Notes under the pieces: model-generated | What the model was told of the DNA's origin: nothing | Databases searched by the model: none | The model's input: only the letters and a program-made list of their open reading frames with translations | NCBI RefSeq assembly: GCF_949628215.1 | Contig: NC_134279.1 | Coordinates: 54,114,266-54,178,265 of the forward strand | From: Phalacrocorax aristotelis | Taxonomy: Eukaryota > Chordata > Aves > Suliformes > Phalacrocoracidae | Direction of reading: 5' to 3' | DNA: 64,000 bases | Part shown: piece by piece, positions 42,301 through 49,520 of the stretch | How positions within the stretch are numbered: position 1 is the stretch's first letter | Layout: each line of letters starts with the position of its first letter | Made by a program: the position numbers and the translations under genes

Positions 42301-45300
42301 AGAACTTAAAGATACATAAGACTAGCTCCTTGCCATCCTCAATTATGCATCCAGAGTAACCCAATGTTTTTCCAGTTGTAAATGAACAATGTGCTTCAGA
42401 GAAATCTATTCAGTTCCTAACATCAGTAAACTATATAAAATACCTGATATTTTTCAGCAAACAGGCTAAAAAAACCAGATACAAGAGCACATTGCATGCT
42501 GTCCTGTTCCATAGCATTCAAGCTTGCGGGTAAATAAAATAATCATGCCAGTTCTTACCAAGAGTTCATCTAGTCCAGAGTGTTGGGTTTGTTTGGTGTT
42601 TTGTTTCGGTTTTCCCCTCCCAGAGACCACAGGGGAGAGAAAAAACAGGGCAAATACATATGATGTTCCTTCCTAACCCTCTTTCAGCTGCTGATTATTA
42701 TCAGCTGATGGCATTTCCTAAGCCAGTTATGGTTCATCTTTTTAGTAACCCCAAATGGATCTTTCTCTCAAGTACTTGCCCAGACTTCCCTTGGACTCAT
42801 ATAAACTCCCAGCAGCGACACTCTCTTTGGCAAGGAGCTCCATAGCACCGTCTACTGCGTGAACTGTTTATTTGTTTTCATCCTGGCTCCTATGACTTTC
42901 ATTTAACAGTCCCAGTTCTCATATGGAAGGGTCTGTGAGGAGTCAATCGTTATTTATAGCCTCCATATATGATTTTGTTAGCCTCCATCATGTCCTACAT
43001 ATACCTGTCTTACAGGCTGAGAAGCCCTTGCCTACTCAGCCATTCCTTGTATGGAAGCTGCCTCGATTACTCTTGCTGCTCTTCTCTCAACTTCTTTCAG
43101 TTGAAGTAAAGCCTTTATGACGTGAGGGGAACAGAACTGCACACAGAATTCAGGGTGCAACTGAACCATGAATTTATGGTATAATGATATCTTCCATTTT
43201 GTTCTCTATTCATTTCCTGCTACATCCCAAGGTTTGACTGCTTTTCAGACTCCAAGCAAGCACTTAACCACCAATTTCATGGATCTTTCTACGCCCCTCC
43301 TGAGTGGTAATGATCTTTTCAGAGATCACCATTTTATTTGTAAACCTGTTTTTCCTCCCATGAGCATCACTCTTCTTTTTCTATACAGAATTTAAATAAC
43401 TATTTATTAACCAATCAGTTCTTCACAGATAGTCCTTGCTCTTACTATCTGGAATAACCTTGCAACATCAAACTTGCGATCCCACAACTTACCCTTTTCC
43501 ACGTAATTTATAAACACATCAAACAGCACAGGTTATGCGCAACATTCCAGAGAATCCCCACTGGAGGTGACCTTCCTTCACAGTGAAAACTGAACTGTTA
43601 CTTCTACCCTCTGTTTTATATCTTTTACACATCCATTATCCATCCAGGGACTCATCCTACAGCTGCTTAGTTTTCTTAAAATCCTTTGGTAAGGAACTTC
43701 TTCAAAAACTTTTGAGGATCCAAGTGAACTTTATCAACCAGATCATCCTTATTCACATACTTGTTGAATCCTTCAGCAAGAGGCTGAACATACTGAAGCC
43801 AAGATGATTCTGCCCAGGTAGTGTGCAGTTTTCCAAGCACAGCTGAGCTCTAGCCCTTATCTCTTATACCATCTATTAACTTGCCAGGTACATACATTAG
43901 ACAAAAATAAGCAGCTGCACAGAAGATAAGATGTTGGAGTGCAGTTCATCTTTACTATATAACATTAACATAATTTACGTAACTAAGAGTCTAATTAAGG
44001 GGGGGAAGTCTAGATTGGTATAGATATTCAGTGACAGCTGAAGAGAGAAGACAACCTTTCAGTGCCCCACTGCTGAAAAGTGCAAGTTCACCACTCAGAT
44101 ACCACGCAACCCGCACGGTAGAGAGCCATTACAAATACATCAAACAGAAAATAAAATTTTGCCTGGAGCTTGTACCTTTCCAACTAAAACTAATTTCACC
44201 TATAAACAATGATTTCTTAGTTCCCCCCTCACAGAGATATTCACCTTTTCTTATTCAACCAGCTTGAACACCATCCATTTTTCTAGGTTGCTGCTGACCC
44301 TTCATGTGTGCCTTTTACCATGAAGTTCTCAATTTTATGGAGATGCTCTAATGATATCCTAACAATGCTAGGCTTTACATAGGTGAAACATACAAAGATA
44401 CACAAGTACAAGGAACCTGTGCTGATGAGGATTTTCAGAAATATCTTAAAATCACCAAGTCCAAAGAAGTATACTGTTGTCTCCTTGTACCTAACACATT
44501 AAATGTACTGTCCACTTACAGTATTAGCATCAGCACAAAAAGCCTGTGGTGCACTTAAAATAGTGAGCTTTTCAGTTTAAACACCTGAAATAAGTTTTTT
44601 AAGTTTTTGTAAGTTTTTGCCCCCCAACTTTTACTAAGTTGTAATACCTTTCATAAATAAAGTATTAGACTTACTGAAAAAAAATATACTTTTGAGGGAG
44701 ACCAGTCCTTAAAACTTGCACAAGTATCATAACAGTTTCTGCAGAACTTCAGAGAATTCTTGCAAGATTTAAGCCAAAAAATGCCAGTGAAGTAAGATTA
44801 CTATTTTTTAATAGAACAGATTCAAACTGTTCCCATTCATAGTAAACTGAGGTCTTTTATCAACACTGCAACTGTAAATTTAATTTCCTGGTCCTTTCCT
44901 TCATCATAACAACACTGAAGTTATATGACATACTGAACATTGAAGACTACTACCAGACAAGTCTGTTATGTTGCCTCTGAAAGGCACGTGTAATTCATCT
45001 CTTGATCTGTATTTTCACATAGTTCTGCAAATGTTGATTGTTTATCATGTTCAAAAATGAAAGATGATCAGAGGATTTTACTTTCCTACCAGTGAGGAAA
45101 AACAGGGAGAGTATCATTTTGAAAAGTATGTTTTTTAGAAAAGACAGCTGTCTTGAAGCACTGTCTTTCCCCCTCAAAAAACTGGCAGTACTATTCATTT
45201 ATTTTCTGAACAATAGATTTCAAAAGTGAACTGCAGCTGGTAATTGGATTTCCTAAATTAGTAATTTCTACACAGTTTATGCAGATAACATCAAACACCT

Positions 45301-48300
45301 TCCAGAGGGAAAAAAGAAAATCAAAGGCATACACTTACGCATTAATTCATTTAATTATAAATCCCAGCCAAACTATGAATACCCCATAAATCAAAGTAGT
45401 ATTTCCAAAAACACATTTAAAACTACCGTTTTCACAATGCCATTTTCTGTAGCTTCCTCTTCATTTCCAGGTGGGGGTGGAGCACTTAAACAAAAACAAA
45501 TAGGAAAAGATGAAACTAAGTATTTATGCAGATATTATTTCACACCTATCAGCTGATGATGAAAAAGCGCCTTGCTACATCATTCCAGAGAAAAGCCAAA
45601 GCTTCAGCTATCTTCTGCATTAAAAAAAAATAATTAAAAAATTCTAGATTAATATAACTTTATATTAGCAGGATAACATTTATCTCTCATAAATCATACT
45701 AACTGGATGTTTGTAGAATAGTTGGAAGCAATAAGGCAGTACACCTGGATCCTCTTCTGAAATCAAAGTGAAATTTTTCATAATATATGGAGAATAACAG
45801 CTTCCCCCCCCCCCGCAGACTGACACTTTTCAAAGACATAATGGAAAAAACATTTAAATACCCATAGGTAATGTTGCACTGAATCCAAATTCCCACATAC
45901 GCATTGTGAAATTTTCTTCCACCTTATGGAATAGTTACAATGCAATGATTAATTCAATTATATTTTAACTGCAGACTGAAAACTGTAAAAATTTTAAAAT
46001 TACTGGTCCATCTAAAATGACCAGCACTGCTAAATCCATGCAAATGAGCTGTCTCACTGGCTTTAACTGCTGCTGTTTCTTACACAGCAATATTTTAATT
46101 TCCACAGTTCCATTAGCTCTTAGGATGTTGCACCATAAATAGCAGAATAAACAGGGGCCATTTAGAAACAATATTCTTTCACTGAAAAGATATTTCTGAA
46201 ATGGAGTGAGCAACTGCCAATTTTTATTGAACAGAATGATTTTGATCCCATCTTCTGTTGGCAAAATACCCACTCAGCATTGCATTTTGGAGCACTGCAC
46301 CAAAACCTAACACAGCCCAGGTATGACCCCAGAATTCAGCTTGACCATTTCACTTCATCACCAAGTACGATGACAGAACCTCATGATTTTTATGTAGACG
46401 AAGAATACCAAAACTGGGAGGCCAGAGACCAAAACTTTTAACAGGTAAACTGTCACCACACTCCCAGAGTTCAAACACAACTCATAAGAGCGTAAGTTAC
46501 CATGTGTTATGCTTTTTAGCCCATAACTATGTATTGGGGCAGCCAAATGCCAAGCTAGACACTATTGACCCGAAACTGGAGTAAACCACTGTTTCTAAAG
46601 ATCATTTCGGTTGCCATGCAAACAATTTTCTGAAACAACAGTAATAGTGACAAAAGGTGCCAGGTCAAGAAAAGGTAACTGAACACAAGGAATCATTTGA
46701 TATGGAATAGATTCTACATAAAGAGCAAATAAATAGCTAGAATTCTTTGCCCTGGAAAAGAGATGATTCAAGACAAATGCAACAAAGGCCTAAAAAACTG
46801 TTAAGTGATGTGGAAAAGGTGACAGGAAACAACTCTGTTTCTTATACTACAAAAACCTAAGGGGAATCAAGTAATTGCATCTAGTAGCTGCTTCAAAATG
46901 GTACTGTATGTAGCCAGGTGGTGGAGGTCATTACTGCTGTATCACACGGTGCCTGTCAAAAGTTGACATCGGTTCAAACAAGCAACTGAGCAAGCTTACG
47001 GACAAGTCCACCAAGGGTAACCAAATTCAACAGTCCTCATAGAAGAAAACCTCTGTTTACTGGAAGCATTTATAGAAAATAACAATGCATGTTTTCTTGC
47101 ATTGAATTCCCCTCTATTTGTTTAACTTATCTTGGCAATCAATATTTTCTGTAGTTTATCAGTTGTGAGACTCCTTTCACTGAGTACAAAAGACTGATTC
47201 CCATTTCCAGTCGGTCCTTGCTACCAACCTCCATCAACTTATCTAGATTTTCAAAGAAGCACCTTTGTGTTTTCACTCATACAGCTCCTTATAACTCATG
47301 CAGGCTGCCCCAAATACTTCCAAAGCTTTTTCTAAATTTCTTCCAAATACTCTCTTTCTAATAAAAAAACAACCCCGAAACCCTAAGCAGATGTGTTACA
47401 TGACTGGCACATCAAACGAGCTGGTAATCTTCCACTGCTTCCTTGTACTCCTCTTTTTTGTAACTGAATTGTAAACTCTTTGGGAGACAGGCAGTCTTGT
47501 AATTTCTAAATTATCTAGGATAAATGAAGTCCTGATGTGCAAAGCGCAATGACTGCAGAAGTAAAAGACCTGTTTGCATTTTGCGAGGGGCTATTGCTGT
47601 CCTTACGGTTGAAACTTATAACAACTTTCACACTCAAGTGTCCCAGTTTCACAGGTAAAACCATTTCACAGAAAAGCCAAGTCATTCTAGCAGACCAAGC
47701 ATACTATCTTACGGGGATTTTCACAGACACCAGAGTACCTTCAGGCGTTATGGACTTTCAAGCAGCTGGGAAGAACATAACAAATACAATTTTTGTGCAG
47801 CCACACTACAGGACTTCCACTTGTCAAGATACTCACCTAGCTTTTTCTTCCTCTGGTCTCTCTGCTTCGTTTTCATCTACCACAAGAAAAAAGAAACATT
47901 GCAGTTCAGAATAATATCGCCTGAATACCAACCGCGACAATTATCTTGCCATGCAGGTGACTGGGCAACTCCTCAGTTTACTACTGAGATACGTTCATTG
48001 CGTTTCATTTCTGAAATGAGCCGAGCGGACCCCGGAGCCCTCGCAGTGCTCCGTACTGACAGATCCACCACATGGGCAGGGCTGAGTTTACGGCTTTCAT
48101 TACAATTTGAAGGTAAAGAAAGGCCCTAGAGTTGTAAACAAAGTTTATGCATAAAAGGTTAAAGCTGCTTCCGCGCTCCAACGCTGGGAGCGCGGGCACG
48201 GGGGTCCCGGGGAGGGGCCAGGCCGCCCCAGGGGTGCGTGTGGGACAGCAGCGCCATGCGGGCCTCCCGCCGCCGAGTCCCCGCACGCCCTGGCGCCGGT

Positions 48301-48700
48301 AACCGAGCGCAGGCGAGGGAGGGCAGGGGAGGGGGCCGCGCAGGGCCCGGGACGGCGCCGCCGGAGGGCCAGCCGGGAGGAGGGGACTGAGCGGCCGCGG
48401 GGGTGGCGGAACGGGGGGTACCCTTTTAAGCGTCCGCCGGCCAGGGCGGCTCGCCGGGCAGGTGCGGGCCGCACTCCGCCATGGGCCGGCCTGTCGAGGT
48501 GGCGCACGCGGCCTACCTACCCCCGCACCTCTCGCTCCTTCCCCCTCCCCGCCGCGGCGGCGGCGGCGGCGGGGCGGGCGGCGGAGGTGGGCTGGGAACG
48601 GGGGTCTGCAGAGGTCCGTACCGCCATAGAGCCACTCCTCCTCGTCCCCGGCGGCCCCGCCGAGGTCCGCCGACAGCCGTTCCACCTCGCCGGTAGACAT
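6174..48700 (-). CDS. FIP1L1: FIP1L1, pre-mRNA 3'-end processing factor (whole gene, 17 intact coding exons)
   Basis: FIP1L1 is a subunit of the nuclear cleavage and polyadenylation specificity factor. It binds poly(A) polymerase, CPSF30 and U-rich RNA. The exons at 48622-48700, 47837-47876, 45427-45484, 41862-41965, 39607-39668, 39306-39413, 38023-38153, 37674-37742, 35266-35375, 26459-26552, 25252-25405, 19787-19813, 19143-19197, 17422-17477, 13470-13668, 7135-7272 and 6174-6321 join with matching phases at every junction into 1632 nt, that is 543 residues plus TAG. Human FIP1L1 has about 594 residues. The difference is close to the sum of a mammalian second exon that I cannot find and a cassette exon that is broken here. 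Domains: acidic region about 1-95, Fip1 motif about 116-180, proline-rich about 290-365, Arg/Asp/Glu-rich about 395-500, basic tail to 543. The first exon lies in a CpG island. Confidence 0.93.
6322..7134 (-). other. FIP1L1: FIP1L1 intron between exons 16 and 17
   Basis: 813 nt. Its donor on the minus strand is GTTTGA, followed at once by a 24-nt T run (A run at 7105-7128 on the given strand). No other feature was recognised. Confidence 0.85.
7135..7272 (-). CDS. FIP1L1: FIP1L1 coding exon 16 (Arg/Glu-rich)
   Basis: Acceptor AATCAG|T, donor CGAAG|GTTTGA. Phase 2 on both sides, 138 nt. The product begins [20 protein letters not shown] and continues with alternating basic and acidic residues ([20 protein letters not shown]). 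This mixed-charge region corresponds to the RE/D-rich part of human FIP1, which contributes to U-rich RNA binding. The donor is unusually weak. Confidence 0.93.
8805..8833. repeat. AT-rich inverted repeat (hairpin, 13-bp arms)
   Basis: TAAAATCTTATAA (8805-8817), loop CAT, then the exact reverse complement at 8821-8833. After one mismatch, GTT (8801-8803) also pairs with AAC (8835-8837). It sits about 60 bp from a CR1 fragment and could be a chance or MITE-derived structure. Confidence 0.7.
8897..9135 (-). mobile_element. CR1 LINE fragment, 3' end, minus orientation
   Basis: Begins GATCATAGAAGGGGTGAGG and runs through GGTCCAATCCCCTGCTCAAG, CAGCTGCCCAGGACCATGTC and GGATGGAGACTCCACAACTT to CAGTCACCCTCACAGGCAT. 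This is the characteristic reverse complement of the 3' end of bird CR1 elements (terminal ATTCTATGATCT-like end at the left). It is diverged and 5' truncated, and lies in sense with FIP1L1. Confidence 0.85.
10840..11510 (-). mobile_element. Old CR1 LINE copy, about 670 bp, minus orientation
   Basis: Blocks in CR1 order on the reverse strand: GGAGGTCACTTGGGCTAACC, TATCTCCAAGGCTGGAGATT, ACCTGGCTCTATCTTCTCG, CTTCTCCTTTCAAGACAAAT, CTGGACTCTTCAGTCTGTCA, CACAACTGGGCACGATACTT, and a segment matching the polymerase end (CAAGCCCTTTACTGTAGCTG). It is heavily diverged with no open frame, so it is an old copy. Confidence 0.8.
11545..11563. repeat. Poly(C) run, 19 nt
   Basis: Nineteen consecutive C on the given strand, hence G19 in the FIP1L1 transcript. 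It lies next to the old CR1 copy. Its length may be unreliable in the assembly. Confidence 0.9.
13470..13668 (-). CDS. FIP1L1: FIP1L1 coding exon 15 (Asp/Glu-Arg repeat region)
   Basis: Acceptor CTTGCAG|GT, donor AACAG|GTTAGT, 199 nt. It encodes [40 protein letters not shown] and a further run of Arg-Asp/Glu dipeptides, ending HSPTPSVFN. The segment is the low-complexity mixed-charge domain typical of FIP1L1. The DNA is a hexameric repeat-like tract (CGGTCCCGGTCGCGATCC type), so its length may vary between individuals or species. Confidence 0.95.
13669..17421 (-). other. FIP1L1: FIP1L1 intron between exons 14 and 15
   Basis: 3.75 kb. It contains one CR1 copy in antisense (15930-16709). Outside this nothing was recognised. 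Confidence 0.8.
15930..16709 (+). mobile_element. CR1 LINE, 5'-truncated, plus orientation (antisense to FIP1L1)
   Basis: Carries CR1 blocks in forward order: CACCTGGGTTGGGGCAATCC, GAGGAGAAGGACTTGGGGGT, AAAGAGGTGTGGCCAGCAGG, CACCTGGAGTACTGCATCCA, GAGACCTTATTGCAGCCTTT, GGCACTGGAACAGGTTGCCC, and the terminal TTCCAACCCAAACCATTCTG with an ATTCTGCGATTCTA end. A frame at 16309-16662 still reads CR1-derived peptide ([20 protein letters not shown]). That is reverse-transcriptase 3' region debris, not a host gene. The left boundary is uncertain by tens of bases. Confidence 0.9.
17422..17477 (-). CDS. FIP1L1: FIP1L1 coding exon 14
   Basis: Acceptor CTCAACAG|T, donor AGTG|GTGAGT, 56 nt. It encodes [19 protein letters not shown] with the final Gly split across the junction. 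It joins the proline-rich and mixed-charge regions and matches the human segment closely. Confidence 0.93.
17478..19142 (-). other. FIP1L1: FIP1L1 intron between exons 13 and 14
   Basis: 1.67 kb, AT-rich. A short ATATAC-type simple repeat lies at about 18640-18675. Nothing else was recognised. Confidence 0.8.
19143..19197 (-). CDS. FIP1L1: FIP1L1 coding exon 13 (proline-rich)
   Basis: Acceptor TTATTACAG|GC, donor GAAAG|GTGATT, 55 nt. It encodes [17 protein letters not shown] with split Gly and Ser codons at the ends. Proline-rich part of FIP1L1. Confidence 0.93.
19787..19813 (-). CDS. FIP1L1: FIP1L1 coding exon 12 (27-nt microexon)
   Basis: Acceptor TTGTTGTCTTTTTAG|GT, donor CACCAG|GTAAAC. 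The 27 nt add G-IPITVPPP between the PLIPPPG and FPPPPGG segments, and both flanking introns are phase 1. The residues continue the proline-rich style and the splice sites are good, so a real optional exon is likely. The human form I remember joins the neighbouring exons directly. Confidence 0.8.
19814..25251 (-). other. FIP1L1: FIP1L1 intron between exons 11 and 12
   Basis: 5.4 kb of AT-rich sequence without a recognised repeat family or exon. A short perfect hairpin lies at 25183-25208, about 45 nt from the 5' splice site. ORFs here are short and unsupported. Confidence 0.75.
25183..25208. repeat. Perfect hairpin near the exon 11 donor
   Basis: ATTATCATCAA (25183-25193), loop GTGT, then the exact reverse complement at 25198-25208. 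On the FIP1L1 transcript it starts about 44 nt after the exon 11 donor. Confidence 0.8.
25252..25405 (-). CDS. FIP1L1: FIP1L1 coding exon 11 (proline-rich)
   Basis: Acceptor TTTTACAG|GTT, donor CACCAG|GTAAAT, 154 nt, starts in phase 0. It encodes [20 protein letters not shown], then [19 protein letters not shown] and [13 protein letters not shown]. Nearly identical to the human central proline-rich domain. Confidence 0.96.
25515..25658. mobile_element. MITE-like element with 15-bp terminal inverted repeats
   Basis: GCCATATTCAGATGG at 25515-25529 is repeated as its exact reverse complement at 25644-25658, enclosing about 114 bp of unique sequence. Similarity to a non-autonomous DNA transposon is inferred from structure only; no family or target duplication is evident. 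It lies about 110 nt upstream of exon 11 on the transcript. Confidence 0.5.
25659..26458 (-). other. FIP1L1: Rest of FIP1L1 intron between exons 10 and 11
   Basis: Apart from the inverted-repeat element next to it, nothing recognisable. Confidence 0.75.
26459..26552 (-). CDS. FIP1L1: FIP1L1 coding exon 10
   Basis: Acceptor GTGTTGCAG|G, donor ATACAG|GTTTTA, 94 nt. It encodes [20 protein letters not shown] followed by [11 protein letters not shown]. The first base completes an Arg codon whose AG comes either from exon 9 (35266) or from the decayed exon at 32716; both give the same frame. Near-identical to human. Confidence 0.96.
26553..32715 (-). other. FIP1L1: FIP1L1 intron, exon-10-proximal part
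   Basis: 6.2 kb. Donor-like motifs on the minus strand were checked (near 27130, 27424, 28714, 28876, 31171). None is attached to an open, phase-compatible and recognisable exon. No repeat family was recognised. Confidence 0.65.
32716..32817 (-). pseudogene. FIP1L1: Decayed FIP1L1 cassette exon with in-frame TGA
   Basis: On the minus strand this reads [20 protein letters not shown], then [10 protein letters not shown], a TGA at 32727-32729, and PELR, ending at the strong donor AAG|GTAAGG. It aligns with the mammalian FIP1L1 segment that contains [10 protein letters not shown]...KWQDRYGRAESPDLR; the stop takes the place of the Ser codon before Pro-Asp-Leu-Arg. The final AG joins exon 10 in the right phase. 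Candidate acceptors (exon start 32817 or 32820) lack a pyrimidine tract. Both neighbours are phase 2, so skipping keeps the frame. Either the exon is lost, it is a poison exon, or the TGA is an assembly error; the other changes near it favour relaxed constraint. Confidence 0.8.
32818..35265 (-). other. FIP1L1: FIP1L1 intron, exon-9-proximal part
   Basis: Contains two exon-like segments with good splice sites but no coding similarity (33597-33655 and 34821-34896). A CR1-tail-like CACAGAATCACAGAA remnant lies near 33942. Otherwise nothing was recognised. Confidence 0.65.
35266..35375 (-). CDS. FIP1L1: FIP1L1 coding exon 9
   Basis: Acceptor TTTTGAAG|GTA, donor AACAG|GTCAGT, 110 nt, phase 0 to 2. 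It encodes [20 protein letters not shown], then [16 protein letters not shown]. It matches the human segment [12 protein letters not shown]...FTSPPSLFK. Both splice sites are below consensus (AAG acceptor, GTCAGT donor), consistent with the alternatively spliced middle of this gene. Confidence 0.93.
35376..37673 (-). other. FIP1L1: FIP1L1 intron between exons 8 and 9
   Basis: 2.3 kb, AT-rich, nothing recognised. Confidence 0.75.
37674..37742 (-). CDS. FIP1L1: FIP1L1 coding exon 8 (symmetric, 23 codons)
   Basis: Acceptor TAACTTAG|GCT, donor TTTAAG|GTGAAT, 69 nt, phase 0 on both sides. It encodes [20 protein letters not shown] and LFK. It matches the human AEDCTMEV... segment. Being symmetric, it can be skipped without a frameshift. 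Confidence 0.93.
38023..38153 (-). CDS. FIP1L1: FIP1L1 coding exon 7 (second half of the Fip1 motif)
   Basis: Acceptor ATTTAAAG|GG, donor ATTACG|GTAATG, 131 nt. It encodes [20 protein letters not shown], then [17 protein letters not shown] and [22 protein letters not shown] is the most conserved Fip1 signature (Fip1 motif family), the part known to contact CPSF30 in the mammalian complex. Confidence 0.97.
38154..39305 (-). other. FIP1L1: FIP1L1 intron between exons 6 and 7
   Basis: 1.15 kb, nothing recognised. The short intron between exons 7 and 8 (37743-38022) is likewise empty. Confidence 0.8.
39306..39413 (-). CDS. FIP1L1: FIP1L1 coding exon 6 (first half of the Fip1 motif)
   Basis: Acceptor CTTCACAG|GT, donor GCCAG|GTAATG, 108 nt, phase 1 on both sides. 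It encodes [20 protein letters not shown] followed by [15 protein letters not shown]. Nearly identical to human. Confidence 0.97.
39607..39668 (-). CDS. FIP1L1: FIP1L1 coding exon 5
   Basis: Acceptor TTTCTTTAAG|T, donor CTTCTG|GTAAGA, 62 nt. It encodes [20 protein letters not shown] with a split Gly at both ends. Matches the human [12 protein letters not shown] segment. Confidence 0.95.
39669..41861 (-). other. FIP1L1: FIP1L1 intron between exons 4 and 5
   Basis: 2.2 kb, AT-rich, nothing recognised. Confidence 0.75.
41862..41965 (-). CDS. FIP1L1: FIP1L1 coding exon 4 (acidic Ser/Asp tract)
   Basis: Acceptor CTTTCGTAG|AAG (or three bases later, AAG|GTG), donor TATGG|GTAAGT, 104 nt. It encodes [20 protein letters not shown], then [15 protein letters not shown]. 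The Ser/Asp run is a likely acidic and CK2-type phosphorylatable region in the part that binds poly(A) polymerase in the human protein. The alternative NAG acceptor would remove one Lys. Confidence 0.95.
41966..45426 (-). other. FIP1L1: FIP1L1 intron between exons 3 and 4
   Basis: 3.5 kb. Holds a long, very old CR1 copy at about 42760-43860. Nothing else was recognised. Confidence 0.8.
42760..43860 (-). mobile_element. Ancient CR1-type LINE, about 1.1 kb, minus orientation
   Basis: The order of blocks follows the reverse complement of the old amniote (reptile-type) CR1: GGCAAGGAGCTCCATAGCAC, CAGTCCCAGTTCTCATATGG, GGCTGAGAAGCCCTTGCCTA, GGAAGCTGCCTCGATTACTC, GAACAGAACTGCACACAGAA with TTCAGGGTGCA, ATGGATCTTTCTACGCCCCT, ACACATCAAACAGCACAGGT, and CTTCAAAAACTTTTGAGGAT. 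This is older than the typical bird CR1 copies elsewhere in the window. No open frame is left. Confidence 0.75.
45427..45484 (-). CDS. FIP1L1: FIP1L1 coding exon 3
   Basis: Acceptor TTTGTTTAAG|T, donor AAAACG|GTAGTT, 58 nt. It encodes (S)[19 protein letters not shown]. Corresponds to human [20 protein letters not shown], less conserved than the neighbours. The AAG acceptor and GTAGTT donor are both weak. Confidence 0.9.
45485..47836 (-). other. FIP1L1: FIP1L1 intron between exons 2 and 3
   Basis: 2.35 kb. A C11 run lies at 45804-45814. Nothing else was recognised. Confidence 0.75.
47837..47876 (-). CDS. FIP1L1: FIP1L1 coding exon 2
   Basis: Acceptor CTTGTGGTAG|AT, donor AGCTAG|GTGAGT, 40 nt. 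It encodes (D)[12 protein letters not shown] and an AG that joins T of the next exon to make Ser. Matches human DENEVERPEEENAS. In human another exon, encoding a WDVHVHSDLAKDL-type stretch, precedes it; none was found here. Confidence 0.92.
47877..48621 (-). other. FIP1L1: FIP1L1 first intron (0.75 kb); expected mammalian-type exon 2 not found
   Basis: The exon 1 half is in the CpG island and the rest is ordinary sequence. I looked on the minus strand for Trp-Asp-Val-His-Val-His coding sequence and for an acceptor/donor pair of the right phase and found none. The exon 1 to exon 2 junction is in frame without it (phase 1 to phase 1). Confidence 0.7.
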
Positions 48701-49520
48701 GGCCGCCTCCCGCGGAAGGCGAGAGCCCAGGCCCGGCGGCGCCGGGGCCTCCCGCCGCTGGGCAGCACCGCCGCGCCGCCCCGGGTCTCCGCCGGGGCTT
48801 CGGGCCGCGACCGGGCGGCGGCTGCCGGGGGCTTGCGAGCGCCCGCCGGGCCCAACGCCACCCCTCGCGGAGGAACCGCCGCCGCCTGCTCGGCGCTTCC
48901 CCTCCCCCGCCGAGTGAGTGACACGCACAGGAAGCGGGCCCGGCCCGGCCCCGCGGCGCCCTGGGCACGGGCACGCGGGGGGCGGCCCGGCGGCGCCCGG
49001 CCGCCCAGGGAGGGAGGGCGGGAGCGGGACGTGGCCGTGCGTGCCCGGCGCCTTCTGCACCCCGAGCGGCCCGCCCGGGCCGGGGGCCGTGAGCGGGGAG
49101 AAGCAGAGGGGCCTCCTGGATGCCTGCGGGAGGAGCGGGCCGGGCCGCAGGGGAAGGCGGGGAGCGGCCGTGCGGCCCGACCCGACCTGGCCCGGACGCT
49201 GCCCTCCCCGCGGAGTTGTTGCCCCCCTCCGTGCGCCGCCGGGACTCACCTCGGCCGTGCCTTCCCCACCCTCCCGAGGCGCGGCGGGCCCGCCGGAGCC
49301 GCCTGTCCTCCCTCTCGCAGCCTGTCTCCGCGGCTCTCGGCGGTCCTTGTGCTCTTCAGCAACCCCCGGCTCCCGCCCGCCTCCCCCCGCAGGGGTCACC
49401 GGCAGCCTGGCGACCTGCTCCAGGCCGTCCTCGCCCCGCTCCCGGAGCGGGACTTGGCCAAACGCACGTACCGCCCGGTGCCGTGCTGCTACTGGCGGCT
49501 GATGGCAGCTGCTGGGGGAG
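48160..49520. promoter_or_regulatory. FIP1L1: CpG island, FIP1L1 promoter region
   Basis: Very GC-rich and dense in CG dinucleotides, with an abrupt fall in GC on both sides (AT-rich before 48000 and after 49550). It covers exon 1 and its upstream region on the minus strand. Long open frames on both strands here come from the scarcity of stop codons in GC-rich DNA. The transcription start cannot be placed from sequence alone. Confidence 0.85.
48622..48700 (-). CDS. FIP1L1: FIP1L1 coding exon 1 (start codon)
   Basis: ATG at 48700-48698 in context GGCGGCCATGT (G at -3). It encodes [20 protein letters not shown], then EEWLYG, and ends TATGGCG|GTACGG in phase 1. It matches the human N-terminus MSAGEVERL...[10 protein letters not shown]. 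The frame is open far upstream, so the start rests on homology and context, not on an upstream stop. Confidence 0.95.
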
